64,000 nt of DNA, taken from contig CP072660.1 in NCBI GenBank assembly GCA_029637525.1, positions 1,761,612-1,825,611 on the forward strand, given 5' to 3'. Of this stretch, positions 35,361-43,699 are shown piece by piece. Made by a program: the position numbers and the translations under genes. Position 1 is the first letter of the stretch. The number at the start of each line of letters is the position of its first letter. Origin of the DNA: Desulfurococcaceae archaeon MEX13E-LK6-19 (lineage in GTDB: Archaea; Thermoproteota; Thermoprotei_A; Sulfolobales; Desulfurococcaceae). The notes beneath the pieces were generated by a model. It was not told where the DNA came from. It saw nothing but the letters and a program-made list of their open reading frames with translations, and made no database searches.

Positions 35361-36590
35361 TCAAAACCATTCATCAATAGCTGCATGTTTTACCTTGTAG
35401 ACTTTCTTCAATACAACATCAATTATTTTATCCGGCACCTTCATGTTCTTCTTTATGAAACCTCGTAGTTCATCAGGCTTAGGATTCTTGAGAACAGGTT
35501 GTTTCTTCAATGCATACTTCACTGTTTCTCTTATCTGCCAGTTGCCTACAGGGAATATGTATTGTGGCATAACCTCTCTGAGAATAACTACTCCAGCCTG
35601 CCTCCCAATACTATAGAGGTACTCGACAACACTGGTACGTGCAGCCAAGTAGCCTCCGTCCATAACTGATAACTTCCCGCTGAAAGACTCAGTAACTATA
35701 AGCCAGCTGGGCTCTCTACTCGGGTTCCATAGGCTCTTAGGGTGCCATACTTCAATCCATGTACCAGTATACCTGCTTGGATACAATACTATTACGTATT
35801 TGTTGTAGAGATACTCGCCGTAAAACACGATAGTATTATCTATCAAGGGCTTGCTGCGTATTACTGACAACATTTTCTCTGTTAATAAAGAGTCTATAGC
35901 TGTTATACCCCAACGCGTCGGCACCAGCTTCTTCTGCATTCTCCTCCCGATGAAGCCTAGTGTAAATGCTCTAGTTATAGTGTAGAAGTCTACACCACTC
36001 TTATAGAGCTCCCATACTGCATCAGAAGCCTTCACATCATCCCATATAATTTTATCTAGTTTCCTAGGTAAAACAGGGTTACCAACAACCCTCACTTTCT
36101 TGGCAGGAGCAGCTGGGCCACGAGGTGGTATAATGGCGTCAAAGGATATTCTTGGTACCGGTTTCTTGCTAAGCAACACTTCTGTGTCCACAGGCTTTAC
36201 TGATACAGCTGCGAGCCCAACTTCTTTCTCATAAAGTCTCTCCGGCGTATTTACATAACCCGTTAATACTATATTAAGAAGCCTACTCCTAAGCTCCATG
36301 ATATCTCCTAGAGTCTTCCTCATAAACCATGACACAGGGTTATCGAACTCCTTCGCATTCTCACCATATACACCCGGGGGGACTCCATAGTATAGTCTTA
36401 CACGTGGATAACCTTTCTCGCCAACGATTACCGAGGGAGGCGTAGAGCCTGTTAGCTCCAAGTTGTTACCAATTCCATGGAGGCTCTGTATGTTAGCACG
36501 AAGACTTCTGACAAGAGGGCAGTATCCAAGACCGCAAAGGTTTCTGTATCCCTTGCATAAAATACAGAGGTCTGGTCTGGCGCCGGGCAC
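35361..36590 (-). CDS. Nre family archaeal DNA-repair-associated protein
   Basis: 409 residues. The N-terminal zinc-binding signature CILCKGYRNLCGLGYCPL (four Cys) and blocks such as PPSVIVGEKGYPRV and PVSWFM identify the archaeal Nre family (DUF650/DUF651, COG1602), implicated in DNA damage response. The last eight residues, HAAIDEWF, fit a PCNA-interacting motif (x-x-x-I-x-x-W-F at the extreme C-terminus), as reported for NreA. GTG start with GGAGG a few bases upstream. Divergent from the DHH phosphoesterase gene. Confidence 0.85.
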   Translation of the reverse strand: MPGARPDLCILCKGYRNLCGLGYCPLVRSLRANIQSLHGIGNNLELTGSTPPSVIVGEKGYPRVRLYYGVPPGVYGENAKEFDNPVSWFMRKTLGDIMELRSRLLNIVLTGYVNTPERLYEKEVGLAAVSVKPVDTEVLLSKKPVPRISFDAIIPPRGPAAPAKKVRVVGNPVLPRKLDKIIWDDVKASDAVWELYKSGVDFYTITRAFTLGFIGRRMQKKLVPTRWGITAIDSLLTEKMLSVIRSKPLIDNTIVFYGEYLYNKYVIVLYPSRYTGTWIEVWHPKSLWNPSREPSWLIVTESFSGKLSVMDGGYLAARTSVVEYLYSIGRQAGVVILREVMPQYIFPVGNWQIRETVKYALKKQPVLKNPKPDELRGFIKKNMKVPDKIIDVVLKKVYKVKHAAIDEWF

Positions 36591-36747
36591 TATCCTCCAG
36601 CCCTATGATTATGTTGTTTCAGCAACTCATATAAACATAGATACTTGTACCTCCTACACCTATAATACTACAAGGATATTTATGACTGAAAAGCAATAGT
36701 AGAGCAAAGCACGTAGAACATAATGGAGCAAGCAAGGTGCCATAGCC

Positions 36748-37728
36748 ATGAGGTATATCATAGTAACACATACCGACATGGATGGTGTTGCTGCTGCAGC
36801 GATCTACATATACTATACTGCAAGTAAACCCGAGAGGATAATTTTCGCAGAACCATACAATATTGAGAAGAAACTCAAGAAACTACATAATGTGAGTGTA
36901 GAAAAGGTAGTCATCATGGATATGGGCGTCAACGCCACTAACATACATGAAGTCGTCTCGATAATCAATGAACTTGTGTCAAGAGGAATTAGTATAGAAT
37001 GGTACGATCATCATGTTTGGGATCAAGAGTGGTATAATAAGCTTATCGAAGCTGGTGTAAAGTTATTTGTCGATAGATCAACTTGTGCAGCAGGTGTCGT
37101 AGCAAAATACTGTACCCCATCTAGGAAAGACGTCGACGAAGTATTCGTGAGGGAATTAGTAGCAGGTGTTTGTGCAGGAGATTTATGGAGATTCGATCAT
37201 TGGAGAGGACCTTGGTACATGAGGCTTGTAAGGCGCGGTGACCCAACCCAGTGGCGTCTTCATGTGTTAGAAAAAATCTCAAAAGGCATACTATGGGATA
37301 CCGAGTTTACAGAAAACGTTACAGAGAAAATAGATAGAGAACTCTTATCATACAATATTATTACAGACAAGATCGTTCAAGACATTGTTGACGGCATAAA
37401 AATAGCTGTAGCGCCAAAACACGATGGAGTAGAAACAAGCTTCGCAGCAGCATACATACTCGGAAGACTAGGTGCTGACATAGCCTGTATTGTATCGAAA
37501 GATGGTAAAATGAGCTTGAGGTCACGGAGAGTAAACGTAAGGGAAATAGCAAAACTGCTCGGAGGAGGTGGGCACCCAAGGGCAGCCGGCGCAAAAATAA
37601 AGATCCCGCTAAGAGTAAGAGTAATAGATAAATTTATTGATGGTACATCTGAAAGATATGTATTAAAAACAATTGCAAATACAATAAAAGCCATAGGTTT
37701 AAACAAGATAAAGCTAGATAATGATTAG
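36748..37728 (+). CDS. DHH family phosphoesterase
   Basis: 326 residues. DHH domain with THTDMDGVAAAA, IMDMGVN, WYDHHVW (the DHH motif) and CAGDLWRFDHW for the metal site, then a DHHA1 domain with GGGGHPRAAGAKI. Relatives include RecJ-like exonucleases, pAp phosphatases and oligoribonucleases; archaeal single-domain members like this are often annotated RecJ-like. Divergent from nre by 157 bp, which could reflect shared DNA metabolism. ATG start with AAGGTG upstream. Confidence 0.87.
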   Translation: MRYIIVTHTDMDGVAAAAIYIYYTASKPERIIFAEPYNIEKKLKKLHNVSVEKVVIMDMGVNATNIHEVVSIINELVSRGISIEWYDHHVWDQEWYNKLIEAGVKLFVDRSTCAAGVVAKYCTPSRKDVDEVFVRELVAGVCAGDLWRFDHWRGPWYMRLVRRGDPTQWRLHVLEKISKGILWDTEFTENVTEKIDRELLSYNIITDKIVQDIVDGIKIAVAPKHDGVETSFAAAYILGRLGADIACIVSKDGKMSLRSRRVNVREIAKLLGGGGHPRAAGAKIKIPLRVRVIDKFIDGTSERYVLKTIANTIKAIGLNKIKLDND

Positions 37729-37788
37729 TAAACTGGTATTAAATACGTGGTTTTAAATATAGGAAGATAATTATTCTCCGGACATTGA

Positions 37789-38358
37789 TTATTGTTCTTC
37801 GCATAATTTGGGTAGTAAATGTATTTCACCATCAATACTTTTCACAACTACTGCCCGTCCCCGCTGGTAAAACAAAGCTACAAGAGATGCTATGACCGCA
37901 TCTTCTTCATCACGACTTAGTTTTTTAGTGATATGATACTCTACACCAGCTGCTTCAAGAGCTTCAAGTACATTTCTACAGTTGCTTGACCTGAGAGCAC
38001 TTTTGGGATGTGTTTCAATTACTCTTATACCGTGATTCTCAAGTTTGTCTTTAATTTCTATAGCTCTTAGTGTAAGCATCTCCATACTTTTCCACCTCGG
38101 TGGTAGAACAGGGTATCCTCTTTTCTTCATTTCTATGTCTACATCTCTGAACCATTTTCCCTTTGGTGGAAGTGATAAAGGTGAATCTATAGCCACTACT
38201 GTTGGGTTTAGAGAAAGTATGTAATCTAATATCTCGTCATCCGTATAAAGTGTGGTTACCTCAAGCAGTTTTGCTTTATCATACTGTATGCTTATGACCG
38301 CTATACCTGATGATCTTCTAGGTGTTCCGGCTAGGTCTAGTCCGCATAGAGTTACCAA
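37789..38358 (-). CDS. DUF429 family protein (predicted RNase H-fold nuclease)
   Basis: 189 residues. CGLDLAGTPRRSSGIAVI at the N-terminus and VVAIDSPLSLPP carry the two acidic strands of the RNase H-like fold; DEEDAVIASLVALF supplies the C-terminal acid. Members of DUF429/COG2410 are predicted nucleases without known role. TTG start overlaps the end of the geranylgeranyl reductase gene by 7 nt, with GGTG a few bases upstream, so the two are cotranscribed. Confidence 0.75.
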   Translation of the reverse strand: MVTLCGLDLAGTPRRSSGIAVISIQYDKAKLLEVTTLYTDDEILDYILSLNPTVVAIDSPLSLPPKGKWFRDVDIEMKKRGYPVLPPRWKSMEMLTLRAIEIKDKLENHGIRVIETHPKSALRSSNCRNVLEALEAAGVEYHITKKLSRDEEDAVIASLVALFYQRGRAVVVKSIDGEIHLLPKLCEEQ

Positions 38359-39731
38359 GGCACCTTGGGCCCTGGATCGAATCTTATGTAATCCCTGTAT
38401 TCATTGAATAGCTTATCGACGCGCTTCATCCACTCCATTAGTTTGCTTGGTGTCTCAGGATACTCTTCTGAATAGAGTTTCTTTGCTTCATCCATATACT
38501 TCTTTATTATCCTTAGTCTATTGAGAAGACTTGGCCTTCCAAGAAGAACTATTATCGAGCGGAGCGTTCTTATAATATCTTCGGCTAGATTACCCTTCTC
38601 ACCCATTTCTAGGATCATTCTACCATCTACGATTCTCTTCTTAAACACAAACTCTAAGTCATTCTTCGAGAGTTTCTGCAAATACATCCTTAGTATGTCT
38701 AGACTGGCTTGTTTTGCACCATATGCTTTCATGTACTCTATGTTTGCCTCCCACATAGTCTCCTCATCAACCCTACCAGCCTCCAGCGCGTTACCCATGT
38801 ATTTCCCGACTATAACTCCTGCAAGCATTGAAGAACCCCTACCGCCGCCGTGGACAGGATTTACAGTATATGCAGCGTCGCCGACTACACCCACGTTTCT
38901 CCATACAAGTGTTGGTAATGGGCGGCGTGTAGGTACTAGCCCTCCGCCTGCATGAACTACTTTGCCTGGAAATCTCGGTTTAAGGAATTCATCATATCTT
39001 TTCTTGGGGTTATAGTTATCAGTACTCCATATAACGCCTAGCCCTATGTTCACGAGAGCACCGTTTTCCTTGGGGAAGTACCACCAGTATCCTCCAGGAG
39101 CGATCTCGGGGTTCATGTATATAACAACGTAGTCTTTATACTTCTCTGGAACAGGATTCTCTGGTTTAATCACTTCTCTATAAGCGACATTATAGTCAGT
39201 CATATAGGGTTTCTCAGCTATAGGCCAACTATCCGGTAGTTTTAATCTGAAAGCAGGCTTGGCACCACCTGCATCAATAAACGCTTTTGCTTTAATCTCT
39301 TTCAGTTCCCCACTTGCTCTATCACGAGCATAAACGGCTTCTACTCTGTCCTCTGATACTTTAACGCCGACAACAATATGTTTGTCAAGGAGCTCTGCTC
39401 CGGAGTCAAGAGCATTATGAAGAAGCCATTGACCAAACTTCAAGCTATCAACACTAACTCCTTCACCAGGCACTTCAATCTCATATTCTTCACTAGGACT
39501 GACGACTAACGCTCCCTTATAGTAATGGTTTACAACATCACTTGGAGGCTCCCAGCCCAACGTATCAAAGTGATGTTTCCCTATAGCATCTCCACAAGCC
39601 CTATCCCCAATTCTATCCCGAGGCTTGTTATCAACTATTAATACTCTGAAACCCTTCTTAGCAAGAACCCATGAAGCAGATAATCCTGCTACACCAGCTC
39701 CAACAACAACGACATCATATTCGAGAGCCAA
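38352..39731 (-). CDS. Geranylgeranyl reductase family FAD-dependent oxidoreductase
   Basis: 459 residues. N-terminal FAD motif VVVVGAGVAGLSASWVLAKKG, the CGDAIGKHHF block of archaeal reductases, and the second FAD motif VGDAAYTVNPVHGGGRGSSM. These enzymes saturate geranylgeranyl chains of archaeal ether lipids. The C-terminal ~100 residues are helical and longer than in minimal members. TTG start with GGTGACC upstream. Membrane lipid role is inferred from family; other prenyl substrates are possible. Confidence 0.88.
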   Translation of the reverse strand: MALEYDVVVVGAGVAGLSASWVLAKKGFRVLIVDNKPRDRIGDRACGDAIGKHHFDTLGWEPPSDVVNHYYKGALVVSPSEEYEIEVPGEGVSVDSLKFGQWLLHNALDSGAELLDKHIVVGVKVSEDRVEAVYARDRASGELKEIKAKAFIDAGGAKPAFRLKLPDSWPIAEKPYMTDYNVAYREVIKPENPVPEKYKDYVVIYMNPEIAPGGYWWYFPKENGALVNIGLGVIWSTDNYNPKKRYDEFLKPRFPGKVVHAGGGLVPTRRPLPTLVWRNVGVVGDAAYTVNPVHGGGRGSSMLAGVIVGKYMGNALEAGRVDEETMWEANIEYMKAYGAKQASLDILRMYLQKLSKNDLEFVFKKRIVDGRMILEMGEKGNLAEDIIRTLRSIIVLLGRPSLLNRLRIIKKYMDEAKKLYSEEYPETPSKLMEWMKRVDKLFNEYRDYIRFDPGPKVPW

Positions 39732-39864
39732 TATGGGGTCACCTCGTTAAAATAGAGTAGACCAAGAGAATATAAAGTAGTTGTTTTCCATCACTACACT
39801 TAATGAGCCCGGTATCCTAAATACTATGTAGAACGGATAATATTAAAGGAAGAGGTGCTACGTT

Positions 39865-40665
39865 TTGAACCAAGGGTCAAGCCCTGTTATAGGGTTAACA
39901 GCCATATATAGGATTGTTGGTCTTGCCTCGGGTATAGGTAAGACTACTCTCGGTGAAGAAATAGTTAACCACTTGGCTAGAAAAGGGGTTAGACTAGCAG
40001 TAATAAAGCAAACACATGAACACGTACTTGACAAAGGTACTGATGCAGTCCGCTATAGGAGCGCTGGTGCTGAGACAGTTGCTATAGCTAGTCCTGAAGT
40101 AACACTTGTTCTCATAGAGCCTCTTGGCAATATAAACGAGATAATTTCTATTATAAAGTATTATCCACTTGTCATCGCCGAGGGATTCAAGGGTTCAAGA
40201 TACGGTAAGGCCATTGGAATTGTTGAGACTCCCGAAGAACTAGAGCAATTGAGGAGTGAGGAAGAGAATTTATGGTTAATAGTGAGCCATGACTTTGATC
40301 TTGTCGAGGAAGCAAAGGAGAAAGGATTAAACGCCATACTGTTTGAGGAAACAGATGCTATTGCTGAAGCTATATTCAAAGACGCTATATCAACACTATC
40401 ATCGTTGTTACCTGAAGAAACATGTAGGCTATGTGGATTATCCTCATGTCTTGAATTAGCAGAGAAAATACTTATCGGAGAGAAGGATCCTCTTGAATGC
40501 CCGCTTGCAACAAAAGTCCAGGTTGTAGCCGATGGCAAACCATTAGCCGTAGATCCTAGAGTAGAGAACCTGCTAGTACACTTTATTAAAGGTATAATGC
40601 TTGTCACTGATGGAGCTCCTGAACACCCCAAAGAAATAAAGATAAACATTAAATTAAGAGAATAA
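39865..40665 (+). CDS. mobB: MobB-like GTPase with C-terminal four-cysteine (Fe-S-type) domain
   Basis: 266 residues. P-loop GLASGIGKTT at about 19-28, then AVIKQTHEH, and VIAEGFKGSRYGK, as in MobB, which assists molybdopterin dinucleotide formation. The C-terminal third adds C187-x2-C190-x4-C195-x16-C212 (CRLCGLSSC ... LECP), a pattern resembling 4Fe-4S motifs of the RnfB/corrinoid iron-sulfur type. TTG start with GAGGTG upstream. Placed convergent to AMP phosphorylase (17 bp). With MocA and XdhC in this window it points to an active molybdenum or tungsten cofactor pathway. Confidence 0.82.
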   Translation: MNQGSSPVIGLTAIYRIVGLASGIGKTTLGEEIVNHLARKGVRLAVIKQTHEHVLDKGTDAVRYRSAGAETVAIASPEVTLVLIEPLGNINEIISIIKYYPLVIAEGFKGSRYGKAIGIVETPEELEQLRSEEENLWLIVSHDFDLVEEAKEKGLNAILFEETDAIAEAIFKDAISTLSSLLPEETCRLCGLSSCLELAEKILIGEKDPLECPLATKVQVVADGKPLAVDPRVENLLVHFIKGIMLVTDGAPEHPKEIKINIKLRE

Positions 40666-40682
40666 AGTTGTTTTTAGTAAAT

Positions 40683-42209
40683 TCACGGTAGAACCTTAAT
40701 AACCATTCCTTCAACTATTATTGGACTGTATCTCGATGCTACATTGAGTGCTTCTTGTAACCTTATTGAGCTACTGCTATAGATTGTTATAAGTGGGTCG
40801 CCACGATTTACACGATACCCTATTTTTGCATGTAAGTATACTCCAGCACCTTTGTCGAATGGTGCGCCAGCTGCCCGAGCTATAGCTGTTATAGCAGCGT
40901 TGTCTATGTGTGTTACAGCTCCCTCGATAGGTGATTCTATAGTGTATGTGTGGTCGCCAATTGGTATATCATCGGGTTTGACGTTGGGGTCACCACCTTG
41001 TGCCTCGATGATCTGCTTGAACTTCTCGTATGAAGCACCTTTTTCGAATAATGACCTAGCGACTTCTACTCCTTTACCTGGAGGTACTTTACCTGAGAGC
41101 TCTATTACAAGGCCAGCTATGCTCAAAGCCTTCTCTACTAAGCTCTTACTGCCTCTACGTTCTATGAGTGCCTTGAGTGCTTCACGAGCTTCTAGTGCTG
41201 GCCCAGCTGTTCTGCCTATGGGTTGTCCTCCGAATGTAATAGCTACTTTTATATTCATTCCTAGTCTTGCCGCTTGTCTTATGAAGAGTCCTGCAAGCTG
41301 GTCCGCTTCCTTCATGTCTTTTACTTTGGCTTTCCTGCCAACAGGTATGTCTATAACGAGATTGTCTACTCCCATAGCTACTTTTTTCGCGAGAATACTT
41401 GCTACCATCTGGTGCCATGGATCTATACTGAGTTTTCTCTCGATAGTCACGAAGATATCGTCTGCTGGAGCAAGGTTTAGTCTTCCTCCCCAGGCAAGAG
41501 TTGCTCTAACCTTCCTAGCAGCTTCCTTGATTTCCTCTGGGGTCAGGTCTACTCTTGCTAGAACCTCCATGGTGTCAGCAGTTCCGGCAGGACTTGTTAT
41601 CGCTCTGCTGCTTGTCTTTGGTATAAGTAGTCCTGCAGCAGCAACTGTTGGGACGGCTATTAAAGCGACCTTACTGTTACCTGGGACGCCACCTATACTA
41701 TGTTCATCGAAGACAGGTTCTTCAAACTCTATTTTACTACCAGTCTCCACCATAGCCTTGATCAAAGCATTTAACTCGTCTTCACTTAACTCGTAATAGA
41801 GCTGGCTAGAGAGAAACGCTGCTATCTCTGCTTCACCGAGGACACCGTCAACAACATCTTTGATCAAGGCATATACTTCGTCTTGAGAAAGCCTTTGCCC
41901 ATGGAGTCTCTTCTGGAGACCAGAGAAACTCGGTGGAACTGGTGCAGGTTTTAAGCCAATAACATCATCTTTACCTATCTTCAGTATACTAGCGACATCA
42001 CGACTTACAAGAACCTTTCCGGGCTCAATCATTGTTTTTGTTAATGCTACAAAGGCGCCTTTAGATACGTTTCCTTTAATCAATCTAACTCTAGAGCCTG
42101 GCCCTAGGCCCAGTTCTATAGCATCCTTTTCATTCATTATAACAATGTTACGCCCAATATCAACATCAACAACATTTGCGACAAAATGCTTTGTCTCTAA
42201 ATGAGCCAG
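40683..42209 (-). CDS. deoA: AMP phosphorylase
   Basis: About 508 residues. N-terminal archaeal domain (VVDVDIGRNIVIMNEKDA onward), a central thymidine phosphorylase-like fold with the SIGGVPGNSKVALIAVPT active-site loop and TSSRAITSPAGTADTMEVL, and a C-terminal barrel-sandwich with TYTIESPIEGAV. Cleaves AMP, CMP or UMP with phosphate to the base and ribose 1,5-bisphosphate. The start is placed at a CTG (42209) because GGAGGTG lies exactly 7 nt upstream and no ATG, GTG or TTG falls near the conserved N-terminus; the outermost TTG is at 42254. Released adenine would suit the adenine deaminase at 22.5 kb. Confidence 0.9.
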   Translation of the reverse strand: MAHLETKHFVANVVDVDIGRNIVIMNEKDAIELGLGPGSRVRLIKGNVSKGAFVALTKTMIEPGKVLVSRDVASILKIGKDDVIGLKPAPVPPSFSGLQKRLHGQRLSQDEVYALIKDVVDGVLGEAEIAAFLSSQLYYELSEDELNALIKAMVETGSKIEFEEPVFDEHSIGGVPGNSKVALIAVPTVAAAGLLIPKTSSRAITSPAGTADTMEVLARVDLTPEEIKEAARKVRATLAWGGRLNLAPADDIFVTIERKLSIDPWHQMVASILAKKVAMGVDNLVIDIPVGRKAKVKDMKEADQLAGLFIRQAARLGMNIKVAITFGGQPIGRTAGPALEAREALKALIERRGSKSLVEKALSIAGLVIELSGKVPPGKGVEVARSLFEKGASYEKFKQIIEAQGGDPNVKPDDIPIGDHTYTIESPIEGAVTHIDNAAITAIARAAGAPFDKGAGVYLHAKIGYRVNRGDPLITIYSSSSIRLQEALNVASRYSPIIVEGMVIKVLP

Positions 42210-42223
42210 ACTACAACACCTCC
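42207..42223 (-). promoter_or_regulatory. Ribosome binding site deciding a CTG start for AMP phosphorylase
   Basis: On the minus strand GGAGGTG (42223-42217), 7-nt spacer, then CTG (42209-42207). This is the strongest site near the conserved N-terminus. Confidence 0.5.
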
Positions 42224-42304
42224 AGTACTGCTTATGCGCTATTGTGCAAGGCAAAGCACTAAATTATACACTTGAGTAACTTAAAAATTTTCTTCAGAAA
42301 AGGC

Positions 42305-42370
42305 TTGTCATCGGCTCGCAGCCGGCCAGGAGAGATCATCCCCTGCGGGTCCCTACTCCGCCGTCCACTT
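42305..42370. ncRNA. GC-rich island, possible structured RNA of unknown class
   Basis: The only GC-rich block in a 180-bp divergent spacer. Three consecutive hairpins can form: CGGCT-CGC-AGCCG (42312-42324), CAGGAGA with TCCCCTG (42327-42345, 5-nt loop) and GCGG with CCGC (42345-42361). I could not fit C/D or H/ACA boxes on either strand, nor a tRNA. A TTAAAAAT element about 25 nt upstream favours plus-strand transcription. Confidence 0.35.
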
Positions 42371-42434
42371 CATTGCCTCCACAATATATTCTATAGGGTT
42401 TTTAGGAAATATAGTATTTAGGAGAGGGCTTATT

Positions 42435-42995
42435 ATGGCGGAGTTACTGGAAATACCGAAACCGATCAAATACTTGAAGAACAAAGGAATAGAGAACGGT
42501 AGGATCTACAGAGGATACCGCCTTGCATCAAAATCTTCTATAGTGTACTATGATGAACAAGGTACCGTGAGAGTTTTTGTTCCAAGCCAGAGACTAGGTA
42601 GGTTAAGACCTGTCAAACCGATACCTCACATGGATCTCAAAGCATTAGCTGAAGGTAGATACAAACAGACAGTATCAATTAAAGGCAAACTTCCTGTAGA
42701 ACAACAATACTATGTTGTAGAATTGACTCCTAACGAGTTCAGGTGTAATTGCCCTGATACTATCATTAACAAAAATCCTTTATGTGTACACAAGATAGCC
42801 GCATTAATTAGAGTCTATATAGACCTTGGGGAAAACTATATTGAAAAACATTATGGCAGAATAACTAGAGAGCTTGCAAGAAAGTATAAGGAATGGAGAA
42901 AAAGAAGATTACTTAGAAAGCGACCTGAAAAGGCTCGCCGAGAAGGAGACTTAACAAAGATCTTGCAAGATGAGAAGCGGTCAAAACAGTCTTAA
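42435..42995 (+). CDS. SWIM zinc finger protein
   Basis: 186 residues. The SWIM motif FRCNCPD...NPLCVHKIAALI (CxC-x(n)-CxH) lies at about residues 109-130. A basic N-terminal part (YKQTVSIKGKLPVEQQYYVV) and a strongly basic C-terminal tail (KEWRKRRLLRKRPEKARR) suggest nucleic acid binding. Archaeal SWIM proteins are thought to act with recombination or DNA processing factors, but no partner is adjacent. The final 83 bp overlap the 3' end of the CBS gene on the other strand. Confidence 0.8.
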   Translation: MAELLEIPKPIKYLKNKGIENGRIYRGYRLASKSSIVYYDEQGTVRVFVPSQRLGRLRPVKPIPHMDLKALAEGRYKQTVSIKGKLPVEQQYYVVELTPNEFRCNCPDTIINKNPLCVHKIAALIRVYIDLGENYIEKHYGRITRELARKYKEWRKRRLLRKRPEKARREGDLTKILQDEKRSKQS

Positions 42996-43527
42996 GCCTC
43001 TTCTTATCGTCAACAACAATTATGACTGAAACATTCAGTGAGCGTATCAAATTAAGTATATCCTTTATCTTATTCTTCTCAGTGACAACCAAAGGTCTAT
43101 CTTCCATGATTTTCTCTACGGGTACATCAAGAGCTTGTTCTATCGGTATATTTAGTCTAGACAAATTAAATCCTGCTATAAAGAACGAGTATCTTTGTCT
43201 CCTACTAAATGTTCTTAGTAGCTCGAGCTCGCTGATGTAACCTATAGGACGGCGCTCTTCATCAACAACAATTATTAGAAGAGGATGACCTGTTGCAATA
43301 GCTTTCAATATATTGTATAGTTTCGTTCCTTTTCTCGCGACTATATAGTGTACCGATGGTGGTCTAAATTTTGCTAAGAATTCTCCAAGAGTCATATCTA
43401 GAATTTTATCTACATCAGACTTACCAAATACTTTCTGCCTTGCAACGCTATCTCTTTTCTCTCTAACAGTCTGCCTCATTGTAACCATCCAGTCTTCTCG
43501 ATGAATAACTAGGACATTATTCGACAA
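42913..43527 (-). CDS. CBS-domain pair protein
   Basis: About 190-204 residues with two CBS motifs: the first at about 45-105 (LIIVVDEERRPIGYISELELL) and the second at about 135-195 (VSVIIVVDDKKRLKTVLTASHLA). CBS pairs bind adenine nucleotides and usually regulate a partner; here no catalytic domain is fused. ATG at 43488 (MVTMRQ) is a likely start; the outermost TTG is 43527. The 3' end runs 83 bp into the SWIM gene in antisense. The last CBS helix requires this overlap, so it is real rather than an annotation artefact. Confidence 0.78.
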   Translation of the reverse strand: MSNNVLVIHREDWMVTMRQTVREKRDSVARQKVFGKSDVDKILDMTLGEFLAKFRPPSVHYIVARKGTKLYNILKAIATGHPLLIIVVDEERRPIGYISELELLRTFSRRQRYSFFIAGFNLSRLNIPIEQALDVPVEKIMEDRPLVVTEKNKIKDILNLIRSLNVSVIIVVDDKKRLKTVLTASHLARSLLSLLLGEPFQVAF

Positions 43528-43699
43528 TATATACTGTGTTTATTGGGAATTAAATGGTTTCCCCGCAATTTCTTAACTGATCCAGAATTTATTGCTCTTT
43601 ATTGCTCTAAGAGTATATTTAGTAGCACATATAATAAACATAGTATTTGTCTACCAGAATAAGCCTAATATGTTACACCCTATACCAAGGAAACACATA

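Noticed and set aside
42305-42370. A tRNA or split tRNA gene in the GC island
   Set aside because: The T-loop would read TCCCTAC with no TTCRA, no acceptor pairing strand is present, and no D-arm or anticodon arm fits.
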